Source of the DNA: Tenacibaculum tangerinum
GTDB taxonomy: Bacteria > Bacteroidota > Bacteroidia > Flavobacteriales > Flavobacteriaceae
Length of the DNA stretch: 64,000 nucleotides
Assembly (NCBI RefSeq): GCF_029853675.1
Contig: NZ_CP122539.1
Span: 1,817,001 to 1,881,000, forward strand
Reading direction: 5' to 3'
Below the pieces are notes generated by a model that saw only the letters and a program-made list of their open reading frames with translations, had not been told where the DNA came from and ran no database searches. How positions within the stretch are numbered: position 1 is the first letter of the stretch; every line of letters starts with the position of its first letter. Made by a program: the position numbers and the translations under genes. This document shows, piece by piece, positions 54,005 through 63,450 of this stretch.

Positions 54005-55381
54005 TTAATTGTTTTTATTCGTTCCTAAATAATCTTGTACAGTTCTAAATCCGATGTAACTTCTCGCAGTATCAGCGTATTCCCAATCACGAGAACTTAC
54101 TTCTAAGAAATAAGCTACATCTTTCCATGAACCTCCACGGATAATTTTTCTTCTATTTTCTTTAATTTCAACATTAGGATTCATCGTAGATCCCATGTAA
54201 TATGACATTTGGCTATAGGCAGTATTTGTCCACTCAGAAACGTTTCCTGCCATATTAAATAATCCATATTCATTAGGGTTGTATGATAATGCTTCAACTG
54301 TGTATAAAGCTCCATCAGCAGCATAGTCACCACGCACTGGTTTAAAGTTCGCTAAAAAACATCCTCTATCACTGGTAGTGCTGGGTCCACCCCAAGGATA
54401 CTTACCGTAGTTAAGTCCACCACGAGCGGCATATTCCCATTCTGCTTCTGTTGGCAATCTAAATGCAGGAACTAACCCTAGTTTTTTCCTTGAACGCTGG
54501 TAGCTATTCTTTGCTTTCGTTCTCCAATGACAAAAAGCCTTTGCTTGATTCCAAGTAACCCCTACAACTGGGTAATTTTCGTATGCTTTGTGGGCAAAAT
54601 ATTCTTGGTGCATAGGATCGTTGTATGAGTAATTAAAATCTTTAATCCAAACTGTGGTGTCTGGGTACACATTAATTACCTTATCTTTTAAGAAGTCTTT
54701 TCTGTTTTTACCTGTTCTGGCAGCTGCTTCGTTATCAAACCAGTAATATCTATAATCTAATAAATCTACGTTAAAGGTTCTTACTCCGTTCAATGCCTCA
54801 TCTTTTTTAATATAAAGTGAGTCCATTACCTCTACATAGTCTGCGTCTGGGTATTCTTGAGAATCCCAAATGATTTCTTCTTCCCAATTTAGTGGCTTTA
54901 GTGAATCTAATCCTTCACCCAACTCGTAATAATTTTCACGCATGTATTTTTCATACGGAGTTTCATTTACTGTATCTTTTGAGGCAAAGGCATATAATTG
55001 AATTCCTTTAGCGTTTTTACCTGTACTGGCTTCGTCTCCTCCTAAAGAAGCAAACTCTGCCTGATAAGCTAGCTTCGTTCTTGTTATAGAGTCTCTTACC
55101 CAATGAACAAATGCTTTATACTCACTATTGGTAATTTCTGTTTCATCCATATAAAATGGCTGAACCGTAACAGTTTTAGTTGGGGCATTCATAGCTCCCA
55201 TGGGGTCTTCATCTTGTTTCCCCATAGTAAAAGATCCTCCAGGAATCTTGGCCATGCCGTATGGTTTTTCTGCAAACCACTTTCTTTTGGACTTTACTCC
55301 TACCAACTCCCCTCTATCACCACTTGAACCACAAGAGTAAATGATAGATACTAACAATGCAAGTACTGTTATTTTTTTCAT
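54005..55381 (-). CDS. gldK: Gliding motility lipoprotein GldK
   Basis: The 458-residue product has a lipoprotein signal ending IIYSC (Cys at about 17). An SUMF1/FGE-sulfatase-like fold follows, with IPGGSFTMG, EITNSEYKAFVHWV, a lengthy insertion, RLPTEAEWEYAARGG, NMAGNVSEW and RGGSWKD. GldK sits at the inner face of the outer membrane as the ring partner of GldN. It is the first gene of gldKLMN. The 96 bp ahead of it show no clear consensus promoter. Confidence 0.95.
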   Translation of the reverse strand: MKKITVLALLVSIIYSCGSSGDRGELVGVKSKRKWFAEKPYGMAKIPGGSFTMGKQDEDPMGAMNAPTKTVTVQPFYMDETEITNSEYKAFVHWVRDSITRTKLAYQAEFASLGGDEASTGKNAKGIQLYAFASKDTVNETPYEKYMRENYYELGEGLDSLKPLNWEEEIIWDSQEYPDADYVEVMDSLYIKKDEALNGVRTFNVDLLDYRYYWFDNEAAARTGKNRKDFLKDKVINVYPDTTVWIKDFNYSYNDPMHQEYFAHKAYENYPVVGVTWNQAKAFCHWRTKAKNSYQRSRKKLGLVPAFRLPTEAEWEYAARGGLNYGKYPWGGPSTTSDRGCFLANFKPVRGDYAADGALYTVEALSYNPNEYGLFNMAGNVSEWTNTAYSQMSYYMGSTMNPNVEIKENRRKIIRGGSWKDVAYFLEVSSRDWEYADTARSYIGFRTVQDYLGTNKNN

Positions 55382-55477
55382 ATTATATCTTTCTTATAAA
55401 AGAGACGTAAACCTATTATTTTTTTTATTAAAAAACAATTACGAGTTATTATTTTTTAAAGAACACACAACCTTCTT

Positions 55478-56638
55478 CTAAACAAGCTTTTGCAGGGCTT
55501 TATACCATCGTTCGGGTGTTTTTTGTTGTAGTGCCTGTTCATAATCTCGATAGTTACATGGTATTAACGTATGTCTTTTGTGTTTATTATTCGATATTAA
55601 ATTTATTTCCATCCACCAACGACCACTTTTATCACTTTTGTAAAAGTTTATTGGATCATCATCATTCAAAAGTACTGTAAACTTCTGATAACTTTCTTTT
55701 GTTGCAAACGGATAATCTTTAGCTCTTGAATTCACTCCTTCTATAAAATACCAAATCATTTGTGCTATTAGATTTGCTGTTTGAAAGTTTGAATCTAATG
55801 TACTATTGTATTCGTAAATACCAAAAGAGGTTACTTTATCACTAATTCCTGCATAACGTGCAATAGCACATATTTCTTCTCCGTAAAAACCGTTCGGAGA
55901 AGCATTTTTATTTGCAGAGGCTTCGCTCTGTCGAACGCATCCTATATCTATACTAACTACGTCAGCATCGCGCATAACAGGTTCAACTAATGTTACGTCT
56001 TTGACCTCACCCAATCGGTATGCATCAAAATACAACTTATCTAATAAGCTTATTTCTTCTTGAGAGTTAAAGTAGGTTTGATACCCTATATTGCTAAAAT
56101 TAAATAAATTATTGGGCTGCTCCATAACAATCTTGCTTACGTAAGATTTAGAGTTCAATTCATCTTCTATAGTTCCTAAATCAAATCGGCTATCTACCGC
56201 TACTAGATTTACTGTTTGCTCTAATTCGTCGTAAGCCCTATAATTTGCATACGTTATATCTTGCCCACCTCCTATAATTATAGGTAGTATGCTATTTTTA
56301 AGCAAAAATGTTACAGATGATTTAACCGCAAAATAAGTGTCTTGTATCGTATTTCCTTGTTCGATATCTCCAAGATCTGCGATACCTACATTCCACTTAC
56401 CAGGAAATAGTTGATATAAATGTTTACGAATTTCATTGAGTTCTTTCCCCGTTCCCAAATTATGTACAGCACCTCTATCTTCTTTAACTCCTATAATAGC
56501 TACAGAAATCTCGTTCAAATCTGGAAAGCCAGCTTGAGTAGTATGCAATTGAATATTTCTTCCAAGTGTGGAAGAAGATTGCAATACTGCATGAGCAAGT
56601 ACAGAGTCTTCTATTGGGGTAAAGAAGTCTATATTCAT
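55478..56638 (-). CDS. Arginase/formimidoylglutamase-fold protein lacking metal ligands
   Basis: The 386-residue protein has the ureohydrolase fold: VAIIGVKEDRGAV, then IIIGGGQDITY (120-130), VDSRFDLG (148-155) and SIDIGCVRQSEA (229-240). In true enzymes these motifs read GGxH, DAHxD and SxDxD and bind two Mn ions. Here the first His is Gln, DAH is DSR and the last Asp is Gly. The protein is therefore probably not a standard formimidoylglutamase, although automatic annotation may call it that. It lies between topA and gldK, an order I recall from other flavobacteria. Confidence 0.82.
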   Translation of the reverse strand: MNIDFFTPIEDSVLAHAVLQSSSTLGRNIQLHTTQAGFPDLNEISVAIIGVKEDRGAVHNLGTGKELNEIRKHLYQLFPGKWNVGIADLGDIEQGNTIQDTYFAVKSSVTFLLKNSILPIIIGGGQDITYANYRAYDELEQTVNLVAVDSRFDLGTIEDELNSKSYVSKIVMEQPNNLFNFSNIGYQTYFNSQEEISLLDKLYFDAYRLGEVKDVTLVEPVMRDADVVSIDIGCVRQSEASANKNASPNGFYGEEICAIARYAGISDKVTSFGIYEYNSTLDSNFQTANLIAQMIWYFIEGVNSRAKDYPFATKESYQKFTVLLNDDDPINFYKSDKSGRWWMEINLISNNKHKRHTLIPCNYRDYEQALQQKTPERWYKALQKLV

Positions 56639-56667
56639 TATAAGGGGAAATTTAAGGTTGCAATATA

Positions 56668-59181
56668 CTAAACTATTTTTTTTATCAAAGCTTCTTTATT
56701 TTTTTTAGCCGCTTTCTTTCTTGTTGCTTTCTTCTTCGGAGACTTTGCTTCTATCATCTTAACCGCCTCTTCTTGTGTTAGTTTTTCAATTTCTGTGGTT
56801 TTAGGAAGTTCTACTTTCACTTTCCCCTTAATTACATTAAAACGACCCCAACGTGCTTTTTCTACACGAATTCCGACTTCTTCAAAATTATGTATTAACT
56901 TTTCTCGTTCCTTTTGTTTTTTATCTTCAATTAACTCTTCTAGATCTGCCTGACTTAAATTGTCAAAATCATACTTCTTATTTACATTAATAAATATAGA
57001 ATTCCATTTGATATAGGGTCCGAAACGCCCTACACCTTTTTGAATAGGCATGCCTTCGTAGTTTCCAATAGGGGCATCGGCTTTTCTTTTTGCTTCTATG
57101 AGTTCGATGGCTCTCTCCATATCTACCGACATCGGATTTTCATCTTTATCTAACGATACATACTTCCCATCAAACTTAATATAAGGACCAAACCTTCCAT
57201 TGGCAACTACCACTTCTTTCCCTTCGTATTCACCAACTACCTTTGGCAATTTGAACAAATCCATAGCCTCTTCGTAGGTAATGGAATTCATGGTTTGATT
57301 TGCTTGTAAACTTGCAAAACGAGGTTTTTCTTCGTCGGTAGCTTCACCGATTTGCACCATAGCTCCGTAACGACCTAATCTCACATATACATTTTTACCA
57401 CTTTCGGGGTCTACTCCTAACAAACGTTCTCCTTTCGCCCTATCGGCATTTTCAGCAACATCTTCTACAACTACATGAAAGTTATTGTAAAAGTCTTTAA
57501 TCATTGCTGTCCAATCTTCTTTCCCCTCAGCAATTTCGTCAAAATCATTCTCTACTCTGGCAGTGAAACCATAATCTAAAATAGCGTCGAAGTTTTCGAC
57601 CAAGAAATCATTGACAATATTTCCTATATCTGTAGGAACTAGCTTTCCTTTTTCTGAACCTACTCTTTCTGTTAACGTTTGTTCTGATACCGCTTGATTG
57701 GCTAAACTTAACTGTGTATACGCTCTTTCGTTTCCTTCTACAGTTCCTTTTTCGACATACTCTCTTCGTTGAATTGTTGAAATAGTTGGCGCATAGGTAG
57801 AAGGACGACCAATACCCAATTCTTCTAACTGTTTTACTAAAGACGCTTCTGTATATCTCGCAGGAGGTCTTGTATAACGCTCGGTTGCTGTTATCAATTC
57901 ATTCACCAATCGCTCTTTAACTTCCATTTTCGGCAGCATTCCTGCTTGCTCTTCTTCTTCATTATCTGTTCCTTCAAGGTACACCTTTAAAAAGCCTTCA
58001 AATGTAATTACTTCTCCATTTGCTGTAAACTGCTTTTTGTTCTTATCGTTATCTATTTTCACCACGGTGCGCTCTAACTGAGCTTCACTCATTTGTGAAG
58101 CGAGTGTACGCTTCCAAATTAAGCTATACAATCTTGTTTGGTCATACTCGCCTGTAATTTCATGTTGCTCCATGTTGGTAGGGCGAATCGCCTCGTGCGC
58201 CTCTTGCGCTCCTTTTGATTTGGTTGCGTAGTTACGTGGCTTGCTGTACTCTTCTCCGTACGAAGCAATGATTTCTGCTTGGGCAGCATTTTTTGCATCG
58301 TTCGATAAATTTACACTATCTGTTCTCATGTACGTTATCAAACCTGCCTCGTATAAACGCTGTGCAACCAGCATTGTTTTTGCTACAGGAAATCCTAATT
58401 TTCTCGACGCTTCTTGTTGTAACGTAGAAGTAGTAAATGGTGGTGCAGGAGATTTTTTTGCTGGTTTTTTTTGCAAATCAGCTACCGAAAATTCTGCATG
58501 CAAACACGAGTTTAAAAAAGCTTCTGCCTCTTTTTTTGTTGAAAAATTCTTGGCAAGTTTTGCCTTGAACTTTTTTCCTTCTTCATTAACAAATTCTGCA
58601 TCAACTCGGTAAGATGCTTCTGGGGTAAAACTTTCAATTTCTCTTTCTCTCTCAACAATTAGTCTTACAGCAACCGACTGTACTCTACCTGCCGATAACC
58701 CTGGTTTTACTTTTCTCCACAATACAGGAGATAACTCATACCCTACGATTCTATCTAACACACGTCGCGCTTGTTGCGCATCAACTAAATTATAATTGAT
58801 GGTACGTGGATTTTCAATAGCTTTTAAAATGGCATTTTTAGTAATAGAGTTAAAAACAATACGTTTTGTATTTTCTTCCTTCAATTTTAGTTGCTCTGCC
58901 AAATGCCATGCTATGGCCTCTCCTTCACGGTCTTCATCGGAAGCTAACCAAACAACGTCTGCCTTTTTCGCTAAGTCTTTCAGTTTTTTTACCACCGCTT
59001 TTTTATCGGTTGAAACCACATATTTTGGCTTAAAGTCTCCTTCAACATTAACTCCTAGCTCTTTGGATGGTAAGTCTGCAATATGTCCAAAACTCGATTC
59101 TACTTGAAAGTCTTTTCCTAAGAACTTTTCTATCGTTTTTGCTTTAGCAGGTGACTCAACGATTACTAAATTTTTTGCCAT
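56668..59181 (-). CDS. topA: DNA topoisomerase I
   Basis: The 837-residue type IA enzyme relaxes negative supercoils. The TOPRIM domain opens with VESPAKAKTIEKFLG, and DEDREGEAIAWHL lies at about 80-92. The catalytic Tyr is in GLITYMRTDS, and HEAIRPT follows. Instead of zinc fingers the C-terminus has Bacteroidota-type repeats (GRYGAMVQIG, GRFGPYIKFDGKYVSL, GRFGPYIKWN) and a very Lys-rich tail (about 815-837). It ends 29 bp before the arginase-fold gene. A -7 box lies upstream at 59239-59246. Confidence 0.96.
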   Translation of the reverse strand: MAKNLVIVESPAKAKTIEKFLGKDFQVESSFGHIADLPSKELGVNVEGDFKPKYVVSTDKKAVVKKLKDLAKKADVVWLASDEDREGEAIAWHLAEQLKLKEENTKRIVFNSITKNAILKAIENPRTINYNLVDAQQARRVLDRIVGYELSPVLWRKVKPGLSAGRVQSVAVRLIVEREREIESFTPEASYRVDAEFVNEEGKKFKAKLAKNFSTKKEAEAFLNSCLHAEFSVADLQKKPAKKSPAPPFTTSTLQQEASRKLGFPVAKTMLVAQRLYEAGLITYMRTDSVNLSNDAKNAAQAEIIASYGEEYSKPRNYATKSKGAQEAHEAIRPTNMEQHEITGEYDQTRLYSLIWKRTLASQMSEAQLERTVVKIDNDKNKKQFTANGEVITFEGFLKVYLEGTDNEEEEQAGMLPKMEVKERLVNELITATERYTRPPARYTEASLVKQLEELGIGRPSTYAPTISTIQRREYVEKGTVEGNERAYTQLSLANQAVSEQTLTERVGSEKGKLVPTDIGNIVNDFLVENFDAILDYGFTARVENDFDEIAEGKEDWTAMIKDFYNNFHVVVEDVAENADRAKGERLLGVDPESGKNVYVRLGRYGAMVQIGEATDEEKPRFASLQANQTMNSITYEEAMDLFKLPKVVGEYEGKEVVVANGRFGPYIKFDGKYVSLDKDENPMSVDMERAIELIEAKRKADAPIGNYEGMPIQKGVGRFGPYIKWNSIFINVNKKYDFDNLSQADLEELIEDKKQKEREKLIHNFEEVGIRVEKARWGRFNVIKGKVKVELPKTTEIEKLTQEEAVKMIEAKSPKKKATRKKAAKKNKEALIKKIV

Positions 59182-59238
59182 AGGTTTGTATCTCTTAATC
59201 TTTTTTATACCCTATTAAAACAGGTACAATTCAGTTTG

Positions 59239-59246
59239 CAAAAGTA
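59239..59246 (-). promoter_or_regulatory. -7 box for topA
   Basis: The minus strand reads TACTTTTG, a perfect -7 consensus, 57 bp before the ATG. No clear -33 element is seen. Confidence 0.5.
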
Positions 59247-59315
59247 TATAGTTTTTTTTTAATGAGTTTGTTTTTACAAAATTTTACTTTTTCTTAAAGA
59301 AACAATTCCTGTCAA

Positions 59316-59350
59316 TTTGTCACGAATTACACTTTTTGGTTGTATCTTTG
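59316..59350 (+). promoter_or_regulatory. Promoter of miaB
   Basis: TTTG (59316-59319), a 23 bp spacer and TATCTTTG (59343-59350) match the Bacteroidota consensus. The ATG is 31 bp further on. Confidence 0.7.
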
Positions 59351-59381
59351 CTCCCTATTATTAGTACGATTTTAGGATTTT

Positions 59382-60836
59382 ATGGAACACGTAGAGAAAG
59401 TAATTGATGAGAAAAAACAAGGAAAAGCACTTGTTACAGAACATAAAAAAGGGAACAACAAAAAACTTTTTATTGAAAGTTATGGTTGCCAAATGAATAT
59501 GAACGACAGCGAAATTGTGGCGTCGATTTTAGCTGAACAGGGTTTTAACACTACACAAACCTTAGAAGATGCAGATTTGGTGTTGGTAAATACGTGCTCG
59601 ATTCGCGAAAAAGCAGAAACTACCGTTCGTAACAGACTGCAAAAATACAATCATGCAAAAAAACACAATCCGAAAATGAAAGTTGGGGTATTGGGTTGTA
59701 TGGCTGAACGCTTAAAAGAGAAGTTTTTAGAGGAAGAGAAAATTGTAGATTTGGTGGTAGGTCCTGATGCCTATCGTGATTTACCTAATTTAATAGAAGA
59801 AGTAGATGCAGGTCGTGATGCTGTTAATGTTATTTTATCGAAAGAAGAAACCTATGCCGATGTTTCTCCTGTACGATTAAATTCTAACGGAGTTTCAGCA
59901 TTTGTATCGATTACGCGTGGTTGTGATAATATGTGTACGTTCTGCGTGGTTCCGTTTACTCGTGGTCGTGAGCGCAGCCGTGACCCTAAGAGTATTATTG
60001 AAGAGATTCGCAGCATGCAAGAAAAAAACTTTAAAGAAATTACCTTACTGGGTCAGAATGTAGATTCTTATTTATGGTATGGTGGTGGCTTGAAAAAAGA
60101 TTTTAAAAAGGCTTCTGAGTTAGCACAGGCTACCGCAGTGAATTTTGCACAATTGCTAGACATGTGTGCTACTGAGTTTCCTAAAATGCGTTTCCGTTTT
60201 TCAACTTCAAATCCGCAAGATATGACGTTGGATGTTATTCATGTGATGGCAAAACACGAAAATATTTGCAAATACATTCACTTGCCTGTTCAAAGCGGAA
60301 GCAACAATATGTTAAAAGCGATGAATCGTCAGCATACTCGCGAAGAGTATATGGAATTGGTTGACAATATTTACAAAATTGTTCCTGAAATGGCGTTGAG
60401 TCAAGATATGATTGCTGGTTTCTGTGGTGAAACTGAAGAAGACCATCTTGATACGTTAGATATGATGAACTACGTAAAGTATAGCTTCGGATTTATGTTT
60501 GCCTATTCTGAAAGACCGGGTACTTTGGCTGCAAAAAAAATGGAAGACGATGTTCCTTTAGCAATTAAAAAACGTCGTTTACAAGAAATTATCGATTTGC
60601 AACAAGAACATAGCTTGTACAGAGCTAAAGAGCATGTGGGTAAAATTCAAGAAGTATTAATTGAAGGAACCTCAAAAAAGAATGAAAATGAATGGAAAGG
60701 TCGTAATACACAAAATACCGTAGTTGTTTTTCCTAAGGAACACTATAAAATGGGTGATTTTGTAAATGTAAAAATTGAAGATTGTACGTCTACTACCTTA
60801 AAAGGAATCGCAGTAGGCTATTCTGAAAATAATTAA
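59382..60836 (+). CDS. miaB: tRNA-2-methylthio-N6-isopentenyladenosine synthase MiaB
   Basis: This 484-residue radical-SAM enzyme adds a methylthio group to i6A37 of tRNAs. The first cluster ligands are C36 (SYGCQMN), C72 (VNTCSIR) and C106 (LGCMAER). The radical-SAM motif CDNMCTFC is at 181-188, and a C-terminal TRAM domain is present. An insertion at about 222-245 (LWYGGGLKKDFKKAS) is common in Bacteroidota. A hairpin with a T-run follows the gene. Confidence 0.96.
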   Translation: MEHVEKVIDEKKQGKALVTEHKKGNNKKLFIESYGCQMNMNDSEIVASILAEQGFNTTQTLEDADLVLVNTCSIREKAETTVRNRLQKYNHAKKHNPKMKVGVLGCMAERLKEKFLEEEKIVDLVVGPDAYRDLPNLIEEVDAGRDAVNVILSKEETYADVSPVRLNSNGVSAFVSITRGCDNMCTFCVVPFTRGRERSRDPKSIIEEIRSMQEKNFKEITLLGQNVDSYLWYGGGLKKDFKKASELAQATAVNFAQLLDMCATEFPKMRFRFSTSNPQDMTLDVIHVMAKHENICKYIHLPVQSGSNNMLKAMNRQHTREEYMELVDNIYKIVPEMALSQDMIAGFCGETEEDHLDTLDMMNYVKYSFGFMFAYSERPGTLAAKKMEDDVPLAIKKRRLQEIIDLQQEHSLYRAKEHVGKIQEVLIEGTSKKNENEWKGRNTQNTVVVFPKEHYKMGDFVNVKIEDCTSTTLKGIAVGYSENN

Positions 60837-60855
60837 TATATAGAAAATAGAGTCA

Positions 60856-60892
60856 AGAGAAAAGACGCAATCTTTTCTCTCTATTCTTTTTT
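60856..60892 (+). terminator. Hairpin between miaB and the sigma-54 activator gene
   Basis: AGAGAAAAGA (60856-60865) and TCTTTTCTCT (60871-60880) form a perfect 10-bp stem with a 5-nt loop, followed by a T-rich run. It would end or reduce read-through from miaB. The activator ATG is only 20 bp after it. Confidence 0.75.
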
Positions 60893-60911
60893 CTTTACTG
60901 TAAAGAAAGCA

Positions 60912-62144
60912 ATGGAAAATTTACAAGCTATAAAACAACGTTTTGGAATTATCGGTAACGATATGCAACTCAATCGCGCTATTGAAAAAGCGATTCGGGT
61001 GGCTCCTACTGATATTTCGGTGTTAGTTACCGGAGAAAGCGGTGTGGGAAAAGAAAACATTCCAAGAATCATTCATCAATTATCTCACAGAAAACATGCA
61101 AAATACATTGCTGTAAACTGTGGTGCGATTCCTGAAGGAACTATTGACAGTGAATTATTCGGACATGAAAAAGGAGCTTTTACAGGAGCAACGCAAACTC
61201 GTAAAGGGTATTTTGAAGTGGCAGATGGAGGTACCATTTTTCTAGATGAAGTAGGCGAACTCCCTTTAACAACACAAGTACGTTTGTTGCGCGTATTGGA
61301 AAACGGAGAGTTTATCAAAGTAGGGTCGTCTCAGGTACAAAAAACCAATGTTCGTATTGTCGCTGCAACCAACGTAAACATGCACGAAGCTATTGCCAAA
61401 GAAAAGTTTCGTGAAGACTTATACTATCGACTAAGCACTATCGAAATTTCACTTCCTCCATTGAGAGAACGTGGAGAAGATATACACTTGTTATTTAGAA
61501 AGTTTGCTGCTGATTTTGCCCAAAAATATCGAATGCCCACTATTCGACTGGATGAAGATGCGGTAAAGATGTTGTTAAACTATCATTTCCCTGGTAACAT
61601 TCGTCAGCTAAAAAACATTGCCGAGCAAGTATCAATCGTTGAAGAAAACAGGTTTATTACTCCTGAAAAACTCCTTCAATATTTACCTAAAAACCGTAGT
61701 AACTTGCCTGCGGTAGTTGGAGGCAAAACAACAAATCAGTCAGATTTCGCCAACGAACGAGATATTATGTATAAAATCTTGTTTGATATGCGTAATGACA
61801 TTAACGATCTAAAAAAACTAACCTTAGATTTAATGCAAAATGGCAATTCTGAACAAGTCCAAGAGGATAACCATCGTTTAATTGAACGTATTTATCAAGA
61901 CCAAGACTTGTCGGAAGCTTCAAATATAGAAGTTGTACAAATACCAAAATCATCTTCTCATCAAAGTGATTATGACTATGCAGAAACCATTGAAGAAGAT
62001 GAGAATTTATCCTTACAAGAAAAAGAAATTGAAATGATAAAAAAATCTCTCGAAAAGAATAATGGAAAGCGTAAGTTAGCTGCCAAAGAATTAGGAATTT
62101 CAGAAAGAACTTTATATCGAAAAATAAAACAGTACGACTTGTAA
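60912..62144 (+). CDS. Sigma-54-dependent transcription activator without receiver domain
   Basis: The 410-residue protein starts almost directly with the AAA+ domain: Walker A GESGVGKE at 41-48, the sigma-54 contact loop GAFTGA at 88-93, and Walker B GGTIFLDEVGEL near 106-117. A variable linker follows (about 260-365), then a Fis-type helix-turn-helix at about 367-410 (NGKRKLAAKELGISERTLYRK). There is no N-terminal receiver, GAF or PAS sensor, so control must come from expression or another partner. It leads a cluster with lptE and secG. Confidence 0.93.
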   Translation: MENLQAIKQRFGIIGNDMQLNRAIEKAIRVAPTDISVLVTGESGVGKENIPRIIHQLSHRKHAKYIAVNCGAIPEGTIDSELFGHEKGAFTGATQTRKGYFEVADGGTIFLDEVGELPLTTQVRLLRVLENGEFIKVGSSQVQKTNVRIVAATNVNMHEAIAKEKFREDLYYRLSTIEISLPPLRERGEDIHLLFRKFAADFAQKYRMPTIRLDEDAVKMLLNYHFPGNIRQLKNIAEQVSIVEENRFITPEKLLQYLPKNRSNLPAVVGGKTTNQSDFANERDIMYKILFDMRNDINDLKKLTLDLMQNGNSEQVQEDNHRLIERIYQDQDLSEASNIEVVQIPKSSSHQSDYDYAETIEEDENLSLQEKEIEMIKKSLEKNNGKRKLAAKELGISERTLYRKIKQYDL

Positions 62145-62190
62145 AAACTCGTGCATATTATATAAACTTGAATTGTTTACTTTTAATTTT

Positions 62191-62697
62191 ATGAAAAAGC
62201 TATTTTACTTTATTACTTTTATCGCTACAACTATTGTAATGTTAGGTTGTGGAGTCTACTCTTTTACAGGAGGAAACATTGGAGATGCAAAAACAATTCA
62301 GGTTGATTTTTTTCCTAACCAAGCACCTTTAGTAGAGCCAACACTTAGTCAAAGGTTTACACAAGACTTACAAGATTTGTTTACGCGTCAAACCAATTTA
62401 ACCTTGGTAAAAGCTGGTGGCGACTTGCATTTTTACGGTGAAATTGTCGACTATCGTATTACTCCAATGAGTGCCACTGCACAACAAACAGCTGCTCAAA
62501 ACCGCTTAACAATTGTTGTAAATGTGAACTTTGTGAATGCTTTAGTAGAAAAAGATAATTTTGAAAAGCGTTTCTCTTATTTCGATGATTATGGGGCTAA
62601 CGAACAGCTAACAGGAGAAGTTTTAGAAGCTGCCTTAGATGAAATTTTAGGACGTATTACACAAGATATTTTTAATGCCTCAGTGGCAAAATGGTAG
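62191..62697 (+). CDS. lptE: LptE-like LPS assembly lipoprotein
   Basis: The 168-residue protein has a lipoprotein signal MKKLFYFITF...MLGC with the Cys near residue 20. The family opening GVYSFTGGNI follows, then a beta-alpha fold. LptE plugs the LptD barrel that inserts lipopolysaccharide in the outer membrane. I use the ATG at 62191; the frame from 62173 adds six unlikely residues before the signal. It is 46 bp after the activator gene and 6 bp before the next gene. Confidence 0.88.
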   Translation: MKKLFYFITFIATTIVMLGCGVYSFTGGNIGDAKTIQVDFFPNQAPLVEPTLSQRFTQDLQDLFTRQTNLTLVKAGGDLHFYGEIVDYRITPMSATAQQTAAQNRLTIVVNVNFVNALVEKDNFEKRFSYFDDYGANEQLTGEVLEAALDEILGRITQDIFNASVAKW

Positions 62698-62703
62698 TTT
62701 TTT

Positions 62704-63450
62704 TTGAATAAGGATTCGTACATACAGTTATTAGAAAAACCTGAATTAGTTTCTCAAGAACAAGTTTCAGATATTACTGCTATTATTCAAAAGTACCCTT
62801 ATTTTCAATCTGCTCGAGCACTTCGTTTAAAAATTTTAAAAAATCAAGAAAGTTACAAATACAATAACGAGTTAAAAATAACAGCGGCTCATACGAGTGA
62901 TAGAAGTGTTTTATTTGATTTTATTACGTCTAAGGTCTTCAAAGAAGTATCCCAACAAGAACCAAAAATTACTTTAAAAGAAAAGATTCTACCCAAAAGA
63001 AAACCAACAAAAGTTACAGATGTAGAAGAAGATTTAGCTATCGGAAAACCACTTTCATTTACAAAAAATGAAACATTTTCTTTCAATCAATGGCTACAAC
63101 TATCCTCGAAAAAAGCGATTATAAGAACTTCTGACGATAATAAACCTCTAGAAAAGCAAGTAGATGAGAATCCTGAACAATCTGAACAAGATGCTATTAT
63201 CGATCGTTTTATTAAAACCGCTCCAAAAATATCTCGTCCTAACAAGACAATTGTCTCTGACGTAAAAATTACCGAAAACAAACAAAATAACCCGTTAGCT
63301 ACTGAAACTTTAGCTAAGGTATATTTAGAGCAAAAGAAATATGATAGTGCGATTCAAGCATATAAAATATTAAGTTTGAAATATCCAGAAAAAAGTGGTT
63401 TCTTTGCAGACCAAATTAAAAGAATACAAATTTTACAAAACAATAAATAA
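62704..63450 (+). CDS. TPR-like protein with TTG start
   Basis: The 248-residue protein has a helical N-terminal part (IIQKYPYFQSARALRLKIL). A charged, variable middle follows, and a C-terminal TPR-like pair ATETLAKVYLEQKKYDSAIQAYKILSLKYP (about 198-228). No ATG or internal Met exists in the frame. TTG at 62704 gives NKDSYIQLLEKPE, which looks like the normal start. The function is unknown. Its stop is immediately followed by the secG ATG, so the two are tightly coupled. Confidence 0.8.
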   Translation: MNKDSYIQLLEKPELVSQEQVSDITAIIQKYPYFQSARALRLKILKNQESYKYNNELKITAAHTSDRSVLFDFITSKVFKEVSQQEPKITLKEKILPKRKPTKVTDVEEDLAIGKPLSFTKNETFSFNQWLQLSSKKAIIRTSDDNKPLEKQVDENPEQSEQDAIIDRFIKTAPKISRPNKTIVSDVKITENKQNNPLATETLAKVYLEQKKYDSAIQAYKILSLKYPEKSGFFADQIKRIQILQNNK

